Source: Mesaphorura yosii (lineage: Eukaryota > Arthropoda > Collembola > Poduromorpha > Tullbergiidae). From it: a DNA stretch of 64,000 bases. Location: the NCBI GenBank assembly GCA_009869945.1, contig WIXG01000043.1:186001-250000 (forward strand), in the 5' to 3' direction. Below the pieces are notes generated by a model. The model had not been told where the DNA came from. It searched no databases and saw nothing but the letters and a program-made list of their open reading frames with translations. Positions 49,401 to 64,000 of this stretch are shown here, piece after piece (position 1 is the stretch's first letter; the number at the start of each line of letters is the position of its first letter). Made by a program: the position numbers and the translations under genes.

Positions 49401-50104
49401 ACAATTGAGGGCTCCGCGACGCGAGTAAGAAAGTGGACTGGTTTATTTGTGCAAGTGCATCCACGGTGCAATTATAAGCTCCTTAACTTTGCAAATCCAC
49501 AATAATAGCATTATTGGAATGTTTTGAATTGAAAGCTGATTAGAATCTCATAAATCCTAAACTTACGTACAGACAAGCACACAAATGGACAGCCGTGCCG
49601 TGTAGTGCTCTAATAAACGAGATTAATTCCGTAAGAAGGGATTTGAGTGCTCAGCATCGCATTTCGTCTAAAGCCAAGCCAGTTTAGACGCTGTGTATCG
49701 AAATTACGCAACAACTCGCAGCCGCAGTTGACATTGATTTTTAGTGAAGACGCGAATCTGACAAATTGTTAACAACATTTGACGTGTGAATATGTGATTT
49801 GTGATTCCAGACCATCCTCCTACGACGAAGTTTACGCTGATCTGCAAGAAATAGATTTGTGATTCGCTGCAGGATTTCTACACGAAAGTGGCAACAACGT
49901 GGCCTAAATTTTCAACTGGAAAGAGATTAACTTTTATCTGGTCGTCGTCACTCGTGTGATTCCAGATTCATCGTGGATTTCTCACGATCATTTACGTCTT
50001 GCCCACCTCCCCCGCACTTCCTGCCGCCGTCGTTTCCTAGTCCACCGTCTTCACGCGGTTCATCGTCAAGCGGAAACGGGAACACACCGGTTGGACTCTC
50101 AGCC
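40457..50104. other. Gene desert upstream of Otx
   Basis: About 9.6 kb without a supported coding exon, AT-rich with only short random frames. As the 5' flank of a developmental homeobox gene it probably contains Otx enhancers and 5'UTR exons. A likely 5'UTR acceptor ends at 49810 (GTGATTCCAG), with another near 49965. Small structures: an AT hairpin at 43213-43237 and a doubled 15-mer (GCATCTCACTGCATG) near 47886-47915. Confidence 0.5.
43213..43237. repeat. AT-rich hairpin
   Basis: CATATAATAT and its exact complement ATATTATATG flank a 5-base spacer. It is probably of little significance in AT-rich DNA. Confidence 0.5.
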
Positions 50105-53644
<3,540 letters not shown>

Positions 53645-56600
53645 AAACTACTTGCACGACTCCAGTAATCGGTCTTTTGTCCTAATTTACGAATCCGGAT
53701 TGCCATCGCTCGAACCGAACTGTTATTTTACAAGAATCTTTTAACAATCATTTCATATATTCATTTTGTAAACTGTGCAATAATTTCCGGTATTTTGTTT
53801 CAGTTCAGGTAAGATTGTTCAGACCTTATTACACAAGTTAGGTATCAAGCGTCAATGATCATAAATCTTAATGTAGTCTTAAATTAGCTAGTAGTTAACA
53901 TATTTATCTTTATATCTGTTTGGTGTTATTTTACGAATCTTTATATTATAAAATTTTAAGGAGTATTGTAACAATATTATTATGATAAATGTAATTTATT
54001 GCATTAATAACTTACGCGTATGTCGTGTAAATGATTCGTATTCTGATTGTGAATATGTAATATTCATTTTTAATTCGCATTTTATGTTGAAATGTAAAAT
54101 CAGACAAGTATTAATAATACGTTTACTTAAAAGTCATGTCCCATTTCGTTCTTCCTTGCTTTCTCAAATTCATCTCCAACAAGCGACGGATCAGCACATG
54201 GACAGCAATTACAATTGACTGCTCTCTCAAAGTGGAAAGCTCGAGTTGGAGGGTGGCAATAAATGCAATCGACTTGACTTAGAGGCACTTGTTTGCTAAG
54301 CGAGAAGAGGAAATACTGAAATGCATTCATTTTTCTACCTCTGAAATGCTCAATTGGTAATGACTCTAAATATTTTGCATTATTGTCGTACTGGTGTTGA
54401 CGCTCAGTCACGCAGTGTGAGATTAAGGACCGAGAAAAGAGGTAATATATTGCTGCTTTGTGGTCATGCTACGAATACTTGTCCATATGAGACCGTTGCA
54501 TGCTGTGTGCGTCAGGAAATGAGAACAGCTTGATGTCTTTTTGCGGGTTTCAAGTGGCTGTGTTACAATGAGCACTTGAACAGGTTTCATTTCATTTCAC
54601 GCTTTCCATTTATTATTTTTCTCTGAAAAGGAGACGGCTGGAAACATGATACCATATTTTATTTCTATTCTTGTGGTTTACGAAACACCAGTGTCATTGT
54701 ATGCCCAAATTTCGCCGCGCGGTAAACTGTAAAGGAAAGCGAGATTCTGCTCAAAGTCCAATGAATTCTCCGTCAAGTTCGATGCCCAATTCAATTTCAG
54801 CTGAGCCATATCATGAACCACATCAAGCTGAATTTCTGTTAAATACGAACACGTTTCACTGCTGAAATCAGTACATTTGGGTATCGTTGTCGCGAACAGT
54901 TTACGAATCAAGTGCAACACGCATGGTTAAATAAATTTCAGTTTACAGGAGCGGATGAGTTGACGCTTTACGTTGAAAGCCGAACAAGTGTCATAATTCC
55001 CAAGCTAGCACTTTACAATCTGTGTATCATTCATGCGATGCGGGTTCGAGTTATGCTTTCACGAAGGGCAATGAAGTCTAAAGTTTCACGGCGCTCTGTG
55101 ACAGTGACAATTGTTCCAGGTTTTTGCACCGCGCCGTCCTGAAAGTTTAACGAATTCGCGACTGCTGACATTTGCATGCATTTGAATCTGATTTTAATGA
55201 CTGGCGCCTGAGCTTAGTTTCTTGAAGGAGAATGAAGCCTATGTTTGTGCCCTGCCCGATTGGTCGTCGCTTGAATAAGCCATTTCTGCCATTTCAGCAC
55301 TTTCGACTGTCGCTGCGTATTATTCATGAAATCAAAGTCACACCCCAAAGTTTACTTTTGATTACATCACGATAGTTGAAACGGGAACGGGGAGCCAAAT
55401 GAGTGGGAACGAGTGAAAGCCTCACACCAAACAGAGTAATACAAAGGAATACAAAGTAATCAAATGCAAGGGAACTGCCGTACAGCTCACGAATTGAGAC
55501 ACGCTTCTACAAATAACATCCATTAAAGAAGCACGACTGAGCGGGTGCGATAATTTCTATGAATTTTCACACCAGTGCAGCGGAAGATGGACCAGTTTGT
55601 AAATATACAGGGCACGCTGAGGAAGAAATCTCTGAAGTCGAAATACTGCATACGCATTGGCTTCAGTGCTTTTGCTTGGTTAGTGAAACAGAAGACATTT
55701 CCGTGACGGCCAACGCGAAAAAGTGGGCGAACGAGGCGAATGATTTTTTTTTATTGCACGTGTTCGTATTTAGAATCTAATTGAATAAGCACTGGGGATG
55801 AATACAAATTAGTCAAGCCCACTGGCTCAATTCTGACCAAATAAAACCATCTCTTCGTGCTTGAAAATATTTTCCATAATTCGTTCAGCGCGGTAGAATT
55901 ACGATAATCGACTGACTTTGAATGGATTCAATTATCAATGCAGTCAAAAATCATACTGGCAGCAGCCTTCTGAAATGTCACGACAAGAAAAGGAGTTAAG
56001 TTGTCACTGTTCGCGAGCGCTTCCATGCCTGTTGCCATTCGTCTCAATATGATCATTTTCGACCTGTCTATTCGCTTACTGTTGCTGTCATCGAATATTC
56101 ATTGTCGTTTCACTTCACGTCAATCTACCACACCACCAAATAATCCAACAATTGCGAGTCGCCGTTGCCGCTGTCGCTACATTTTGGGCACAATGCGATT
56201 TGGAATGGAATTGGAAATGGTAATTGTTCAAATAATGAATGCGGTATGCGGCAAACTAGACCATATGCGAGCAGAGAAGTGAAACTGTGCTTTTTCATTG
56301 TTTACCAAACAATTGATTTTTGGTAGGAAATAGTTCTGATACTTTGATACAGCTCGGATCCCAAAAACTGGAAAATAGAGATAGGGACCACCGAAATTGA
56401 CATGTTAACCAACCCTGCATTCAATTCATAAATCCATGCGGTATCAAAGGGCATTCACTAATTTGAACCAAATATTGATCCCACGATGGCTCATGGTTCA
56501 ATATGGGATATTTCATGATGTATTGACTGAATTTGCTGGCAAAATGGTTAAAAAGGCGACGACTGCCTTTGTGATTACAAAATTAACGTCAATCAACACA

Positions 56601-59600
56601 TCGTCGAATCTCACTCGGGGATTTGTCTGTTACGATTACGAAATGTCAGGATCTTAAATTCGTGTATATTTACTTCTTGTTTACTCTGACAAACATCCTG
56701 TGTCCTGCCAATAAAAGTCATCCCGACGTAATCACGCTTTATGAGCCCAGGAGGAGACTTCAACACCTTTATTGATGATGTCCCCTTCTTCATAAATCAA
56801 CTCAATAACCTTGTTCCCAGGTTCTTCATTTAAAGTTTTTATGATTAGCACATAAAATATCTTCTCATCATCATTTCATTTTCTCAGGTTTTCAAACATT
56901 CTTGCCTTTTCCAATCTTACGTGCAGAGATCGGGCCAATAAAAACGGACAAAAATCGTCCGGGGAATAAATGGAAAGAGTTTGACTTCCTGCGTCACTTC
57001 GGTCTTATGAAAATATGAATTACATGCTCCGTATCACAAATGTCAAATGCATGTGGGTGAACCTTTTTCATTCGTTCAAACGCATTTGTCAATTACACAA
57101 TGGGAAAAAGGCCACGAAATTTGTCTCCAATTCTCTGAATGGAATCATCATCTTATTCAATTCTACACGGAAACTGGACAAAAATAGAAACGAAATGCGA
57201 TGAATGGAAGTGATAAATTCGTTGATATTCCACCTGTATCCTTTCCTACGAATTTTATCGCCTTAAAAGTAAAGTCCTCCTTGCTTTCTTGTGAATCAAA
57301 TCACATTATGAGATTTAATATTTTCCTTTGCGGTCTGAGCTTCCGTGGATCTTTTCATGTTGGACCAAAGAAACTGTCTCAGTAGGCAGTCTGGTCTGCC
57401 AGAGCAGAGCTGTGACTCTTATTCGATCAAAATTGTAACTGAAAAAAGGAGAAACGGAAAGGCTTAGAATATTTATCATTAATGGAATAAAAATATGAGT
57501 ATTGTACTCGTAATAATATTTATTTATTGTGATAAATTATTCTGCGACACAGGTAAGTAATTGAAATGGGATTGCATCGAAGTAAGCCATCCATTCAGAC
57601 TTTGAGTCTCGGGAAACTCAAAAGCCAGAGACAGACAATCTGTGCCAAAGCAGAAGCAGCAGACTTGGAACATCACACCAGACTGGCCAGATTTTTTATT
57701 CGGTCAATTTAGACGGAAATTTCAATTCGAAAATCAACTCTGTCCAATCCAGGCTGAGTTCACAAACTAGGAAACTGAAATGAAACTGTCGCAGCTTACT
57801 CGTCATCTTGAGGTCAGGTTACTTAACAGAGAAACTCGGTTTTGTATGTCCCACTTGCAAGTCACAATCAGTTGGATCAGTCGATCGCTCACTATTTATC
57901 AGTATTGTACAGATTATTGAGTTTGACTACTCCTTATCTCAATAATCGGAGCAGTATTCCACGCAATATGCTATTTGGCCACCAGAGATGGTAATCTGAT
58001 ACATATTCACTATTGTGACCCGTATTCCATAAACTATGAATGGCCTTTACTAACAACTTTGTGAGTAAACCAGCAACTTGCATATTGCGGTTCATTGCGG
58101 CATCGTATTTAATTGCGACTCGTCTGGGCATTTGCATTTGTTTAAGCTAAATCTATTTTCAGCATCCGAGGATTTGAGCATTATACATTATACGATTTTA
58201 ATGAACCACAATGTTATTCATGACCAGCAACATCACCGGCAACACACGTGCCAGACGCGTGCATCTTTGGTTCAGGATCAACGAAGATTAATTCTTGGAG
58301 GACTGGTCCTTTGTCTGTTTGGCATGATATGATCAACTCGGCAAGTGCCGACATGACTCATTGTTCATCGCTATTGTTGCTAGTTGCTGAGCGCGTGCTG
58401 GCGTTAGAACCCGAAAGCTAATTCCAAATATTTGGATATTCTGATTCTGAGAAGCATGAGCACGAGCATGGGATACGAGTGCGCGGTGCGGTGTATTGAA
58501 GGCCTCTAATCGCTAATCAGTTCCACTGAATGAGGAACCTGCCAGCGCTAATCATCATGATTGCAAAGATGAATATAAAAATTAATCAGGAGGACTCTCC
58601 AACTCAATTATCACAAAGTGGAGATCAAAATTTGCGGCGCAACCTGAATTCGAACAATACGAATGCGATGGGGGAATCCTTTGTGCTTTGTGCTTCGCAA
58701 CATCAAAACAAGGGAGACAGACTTTCATGCTAAGTTTACGGCTTATTTTGATACAATTGTCTGCGTACTTATAAATGCATTCACATTCACAGCAGAACAG
58801 GAGCAGACAGGCACGGAATATGGAATCAGTTTCTGCGAAGCGAATATTAAACCATTACGAATATTTTTGATCTTTGCACAGGTGGGCATCACAGATGTGC
58901 CCATTTCCAGACACGTTTGATGATTCAATCACTCCAAACAATTATATTCACCGTTCACCAAAGTCCTCGTTTGATGATATTGATACTGCGTAATCCTCAA
59001 AACATCTTTGCCATGATTAAAATCGAACAGAAACAGAAGCTGTCTGTGGAGTCTGGCGCTGGAAAAAATTCCACGTCGTAATCCTTTTGTTCCATCCGTG
59101 CATCAGAGAGCAGAGTTTTGAAAAGGATTTTCATTTTCATAATATTAGTTAATATACGTATTTAGATACATTTTGATTATTTCACCTTTGACGATGGCCC
59201 ATACGGAACACGACGAATGGCACAAGAACAAAACAGATCCCATTACCGATAATTAACTGCTGTGACGTCTCATCAAACAGCGTTCGAGTCCCCCACAGCA
59301 CAGCAAAATCGATTGGAAGAAACGACCAAATGGAAATTGTATCATCTAGAGTGGGTGAAATTAATGCAAGAGATCAAAGGCATAAACGAGAGCATTTAGG
59401 ACCGTTAATATTTCAGAGAAATTCAATTGAGATAATTTTTAATTGCATTTTAGTTTACCTTTCTGGCTCAACCAACTTCAACATTTAGAACGATAAAAGC
59501 TATTAAAGTTAGTGAATGCTTAAGCAAGTAGCTGACTCACACTGAACGATGTGCTAATGTGTTAACGGATACAATAACAGTAACATTTACCCCAATAAAA

Positions 59601-62600
59601 AGTCCCACATTGCGTACTACGCATGTTTGTATTTGTACACACGCCCTTCGGGTCCTGAATTAGAAATGAATTCGCTTTTTGTAATTGTTTACTCAGCAGG
59701 ATTAAATCACAAAAAGTCATTTGCGGTGCGGAAATCTCAATTCCTAACACTCGGAGACATGCTTTGCAGACCGCGGGCGAAACCATCGCAGCATAAAGTG
59801 AGTCTTGAGTTTATGTGCAGGCAAAAGCACAGCCTGGCTGAAGCCGACGCATCTGAAGTCTGACGTGAAGAAGACGCAGTCGCATTGCAATTGAACGGAA
59901 GAAACCAGCCGGTTAATCCTTAAATATGAAAATCATATTCTAATTGTGATCCCTTAATTGCCCATATCATTTCTGTATTGAAACGAGGTTCATTGCTGAC
60001 GTTCGGAAGCCAGCGCAGCGCGAACGTGACACGGGAATTATTTGCGCCCTACCCTGCCCTGTGATCGTGTGAACAGAAAATAATATGACGAATTGAATAT
60101 TCTGACAGAACTTATTTTATTACTCGCATGCAAGACGCAGAAGCTGCAGAAGAAATAACAGCGGATTAAAATTATGTACGACTGTTGCAGTACCCACGAC
60201 GGACGTTTTCTCCGTTTTCTTTACAAACTTCATTTAATATTTTGAATCTGAAATCTTGGCATGATCAACAGCATCATTTATATTACTTTGCCATTATAAT
60301 GTGATCGCTTAATGCCATGAATGACTGCCATTACGATCGCAATGAGCGTTCGTTCGCAGTGTGTTTGTGGCAGCCGCATGATGGAAATGAGGAAGAATTC
60401 TCGGTTTCGAATTGTAATGATGACGTTTGCTCATAATTTTCAAATTTTTTATTGTAGCAGAGACAAAAACAATTTGAAATGGTGCCATTAAAATGCTCAT
60501 TCAAATTTGGACTTGAGTGCTGGCTCACAATAATGGTTCAAAAGTAAGTCCATATTTTATGACATTCAAAATCTTTGCCAGTGAATTTTTTTCTAATACA
60601 AGGATTCGAATACGAAGATGAGTCAAGTCAAGACTCAAAGACTCAAGACTTCATGTTCCACTCTAAATCGTGTATGCGTGAATTAATTACACATTAATTA
60701 AGAGATTATCACTGCGTGAATTGGTCCAACACACTGGGGCCGTGCCGTGCGTAGTCATTGCACTTGGACAGGTATGCGTAATCCGTATTGAATTACTATG
60801 CAAAGTACTGCCATACAAAATTATGACTACGACTACAGCCAAGACTCGGCTTCGAAAGACGAACCTCAGAAATTAAAAAATTGTATTGGACCTATGAGAG
60901 AATGCTAATCCCTTTCTTTATGACTACTATGTCTTTTCGGAATATTACATAATTAAGGGCCACTAGCCAGGCATGCAGTGTGTAATTACTCGTAAAGAAA
61001 CTACTGTGCATTGCGTTTCGTTGTACTTGTCATTGGTCACAACATTTCAGTGCATTAACTTCCTCTTGAAATATGAAGCAACTTTGTCTACTTCGGACCA
61101 AAGCATCAATTTAATGTGAAATATATTTCACACATCTGGTACAGAAAAACAAGGCTATAATTCTTGAGATTAGAATTTTCATTTTGCCACAGTTCTGTAG
61201 AGTCCGGATTTCGGACTGTTGCTGTTATTTCAGGTCATCTGTCGCAAAAATTGCCCGTAACACAAAGATCATGATTTAATTCTATGCAAATGCGAAGTAC
61301 ACAAGGCAGATAATTTTATTGTCAACAAGATGAATAATTTTTGATTTACTGCTGCTGCAATTCCTTTTGCAATTTTACCTTTTGTGGACAGATTAAAGTT
61401 TGTGGACGCTGAGTTTGGTACTTCGGATGAACTGTCAAGTTCATTGCCATTGCCAAATTCAAAGTCACCATTCTCATTATAATACATTTGTGCAGATACC
61501 ATTTGCATTTGATTTCAGATGGTGGCCATCATTTCCAAAATTAAAATCGTCAACTTGCAACGAATTCGGGCGCAAAGAGTTAAGAAAGTAATCAAATAAG
61601 CCTAAACAAAAGCCAAGTCACGGCTACACGGGCACACGCTGAAAACCCAGTCTCATCCATTTCCTCGTGCGTGCCCGTGATTTGTGCTTATTACATTACG
61701 CTGATTGTCGAGTAGTTTTCTTTGACAACAATAATCTTTTTGTTGAATCTTGAGATGAGCGGGTATTATCCTCTCGAAATGATACAATAATAGGAATCAT
61801 CGTCAGCCTAATAATCGTAATACCTTCTTACGTGCGTGCTGCGTTTGATTGGGAAAGGCTGAAGAACGTGCGAGCATAGGCACGGATGGAGGCACAGCAA
61901 AGCTTGGTGACGGTGACAATGAGTTATTGTACTGCAGCGCATTCATTGTGTCAATACTGCGCGAACACGTTCGAGGTTGCGAAATAGTCGCAGCGTCGAA
62001 GCGACGGCTGCAGCTGTTATTCCGATTCTCATCATCATCTATCTTGGAGCAAGCGAAAGGGTGAAGACTGAAGGTGACAAATGAGCCTCGTTCTGCACGA
62101 GGCTGATATGCAGTAGGAGCGGAAACTCGTTCTCGTGCTCAAACCTCGAAGGGCGTTCTCGTATCGACCACTTTGGGGTGTTCTTGTCCGCAACATTGGC
62201 TGTGAGAGTCGACGCACGGGATTCGTCACTCGATCCACAGCTACTGCATGGGCATGTGCTGAAGGAGGTGGCTCTGGCCCTCCGACTGCGACCAGGCAAC
62301 ACTCCACATTATTGAATTGCCGAGCCTCGCTTTCGTACCACACATTTGCAAGTACTTTCAGTGATGTTTCCAAACCAAGTTGTATCCAAGCCTCGTGTTA
62401 TTCTTTGGGTTTGTGTACAATATATTATGTGATATTACAAATGATGTTGACTCCTCGTCCTGGCGCAGCTCGTTGCTCGCGTAGGGGACACGGAATGAAT
62501 TCGAAATAAAAGAGATGAAAATGATAGGCGAAGAGAAGTGGAAGGATGCTGCTACTCCTGTTGTTCCGTTGCAGATGATGATGATACAGGGAAGGGAAAG

Positions 62601-64000
62601 CTGTTGTTGGGAAGTTGGGACTGCCTGCCTGCTGCAAAGCATTGAGAAAAAATTTATACATTTTTGTCCTTTGCGGGAGAGAAAGAAGGGATCAATCTTT
62701 CTTTCTGTATTTTTTCATCTTGGTCTTTATTTAATACTCTGTCTGCTGGCACTGCTGCACTGACTGGTATTGGTATATCATTGCATTCGCGTCTTCGCCA
62801 AGATCCACAGCCCAACCTCAGCACGCATTTGTGAAGCCTTTAAGCCCTTCTGTGTATAACAGGCTTAGGACTTGTTTCTTTCTTTCCCAGAGTAGATTTT
62901 TGTCAGCTTAGGTGAGTTTATTGTGTTTTATCTTCTGATTTAGAAAAAATTATATATAGCAGCAGCACAGCTAACAGTGTAGACGCAGAGCGCAGCCTAG
63001 GACGAGACCAGGTCTAGGACATTTTGATTCCTCCATAAGGCGATTATAACCCACCGTACGGGAGAAGCATCAGTACTTAACAGTGGTGCGACTTAGCAAG
63101 AGAACATGATAGAAAGGAGTTAAGTAGATTTCTCTCATTGTAGTAAGATTTTAAAAATTGAAGGCTTGTTGTGTTTTGTGGTTAAAAAGTTTTACATAAT
63201 AATACCTTCCCTACTCGAACTCGAACTGTGGAATCCTTAAATAGTACACGTACGGACGCATCCGTTTTGATCCGTGAATTCATCAACTGATGATATTAAG
63301 TACACACATTATGTAACACAATAACTGGCCTAAGCCAAGCCTGAGCCCGAGCACAGTGAGCAGTTAAGTACCAAGACAAACAATCAGCAGTAATCTAAAA
63401 TCATCATCTTGTCATTCTTCTCGACCGCTTATCATAATTCCTAATTCGGGATCAGAGAAAGAAAGCAAATCAGGATCAACGAAAACCACAGAAGAAAGAA
63501 AGACTTCCCGCGAAGAGTACGAATTGTTTCGAAGAATAATCCGACTTAGGCGCAGTGCTTCTGGAACTTGACACAGAAGAGTGAAGAGATCCTTCATTTT
63601 TATTCACTGATTCGCACCGAAAGCACGAACGCGAGTTGATCAATCTTATCAGGCAAGTTCGTACTTCCAACTCCATTGATTTGTGTTTTCCTTCCTTTCT
63701 TTTCTTGCATTTATTCGTGTGTTGAGTTGAGTTTGAGCGTCGTCTCAACACACGAATCTCACATCGTCTTCCGTTAAAGTCCAAGTTTAAGTGCGGCATT
63801 AAATTGTAATTCGGTCATTAAGATGGCCAATCCTTCCTTTCAAGGCACACTTTTCACACCACCGTATTTCACGTGCTAAGCGCCGATAATGCTATTATGA
63901 TCTCAAAGTCTCAGCGCCTGCACTTTTGGCAAGTGAAGGGCTTTATTTAAAATCCTACTCATCCTCATGTAATCAGTCATAAATCGACTCTAGTCACCTA
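53645..64000. other. Gene desert downstream of Otx
   Basis: About 10 kb with no supported coding exon. It begins with the Otx 3'UTR, and a possible poly(A) signal lies at 54258-54263. A 9-bp inverted repeat (CACGGGCAC / GTGCCCGTG) occurs at 61627-61679 with a 35-base spacer. The stretch 61850-62500 is richer in GC and open in several frames on both strands, but no frame looks like a known protein. The rest is AT-rich and featureless to my eye; Otx regulatory elements are likely. Confidence 0.5.
54258..54263 (+). terminator. Possible poly(A) signal of Otx
   Basis: First clear AATAAA after the Otx stop, about 610 bases downstream. Closer AT-rich variants exist, so the true 3' end is uncertain. 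Confidence 0.3.

Noticed and set aside
49973-50104. Upstream extension of the Otx frame (Pro/Ser-rich leader)
   Set aside because: It begins with GTG, has no ATG, and the ATG at 50105 gives the expected Otx N-terminus. It is most likely 5'UTR.
62035-62509. Open frames on both strands in a GC-richer patch
   Set aside because: Frames of similar length on both strands and no recognisable protein.

Overview
This is an AT-rich animal (eukaryotic nuclear) window with short GT-AG introns, sparse genes and decayed DNA transposons. The gene content points to an arthropod, probably a pancrustacean: an Otx/orthodenticle homeobox gene, a corazonin/AKH-type GnRH-superfamily receptor, a stand-alone DM13 protein and an EXD1-type piRNA factor. 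A springtail is my best guess. It rests on gene mix and base composition, not on a diagnostic sequence. I saw no bacterial operons, rRNA, tRNA, CRISPR or LTR/viral remnants.

Layout. (1) 0.5-14.5 kb: minus-strand exons of a peptide GPCR, TM1 to TM5, with introns of 93 bp to about 7.6 kb. The largest intron contains a decayed P-element-type transposase. The TM6/TM7 exons were not found and probably lie beyond the left edge. (2) 14.5-28.6 kb: mostly non-coding, with a clean hAT-type MITE (19269-19801, 8-bp target duplication) and one orphan coding-like exon (27888-28106). (3) 28.6-40.5 kb: a compact island of eight genes: DM13 protein (-), secreted alpha/beta hydrolase (+), COX6B (+), NDUFB2 (-), EXD1 (-), VMA21 (-), an unrecognised 318-aa nuclear-like protein (+) and mitochondrial GLRX5 (-). 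COX6B, NDUFB2 and a Tc1/mariner fossil lie inside the inferred first intron of the hydrolase. VMA21 and EXD1 are head-to-tail with only 54 nt between stop and start. (4) 40.5-64 kb: a gene desert around one gene, Otx (50105-53644, three coding exons), as is usual around developmental regulators.

Functional themes. Three of the island genes act in mitochondria: COX6B in complex IV, NDUFB2 in complex I and GLRX5 in Fe-S cluster transfer. VMA21 assembles the V-ATPase in the ER. EXD1 belongs to piRNA biogenesis. The hydrolase and the DM13 protein carry signal peptides and are predicted to be secreted. The least expected items are the bacterial-looking secreted esterase hosting respiratory genes in its intron, the very tight VMA21-EXD1 pair, and the orphan nuclear-like protein. 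Exons were joined by reading splice sites and phase by eye; total lengths divisible by three support the models.
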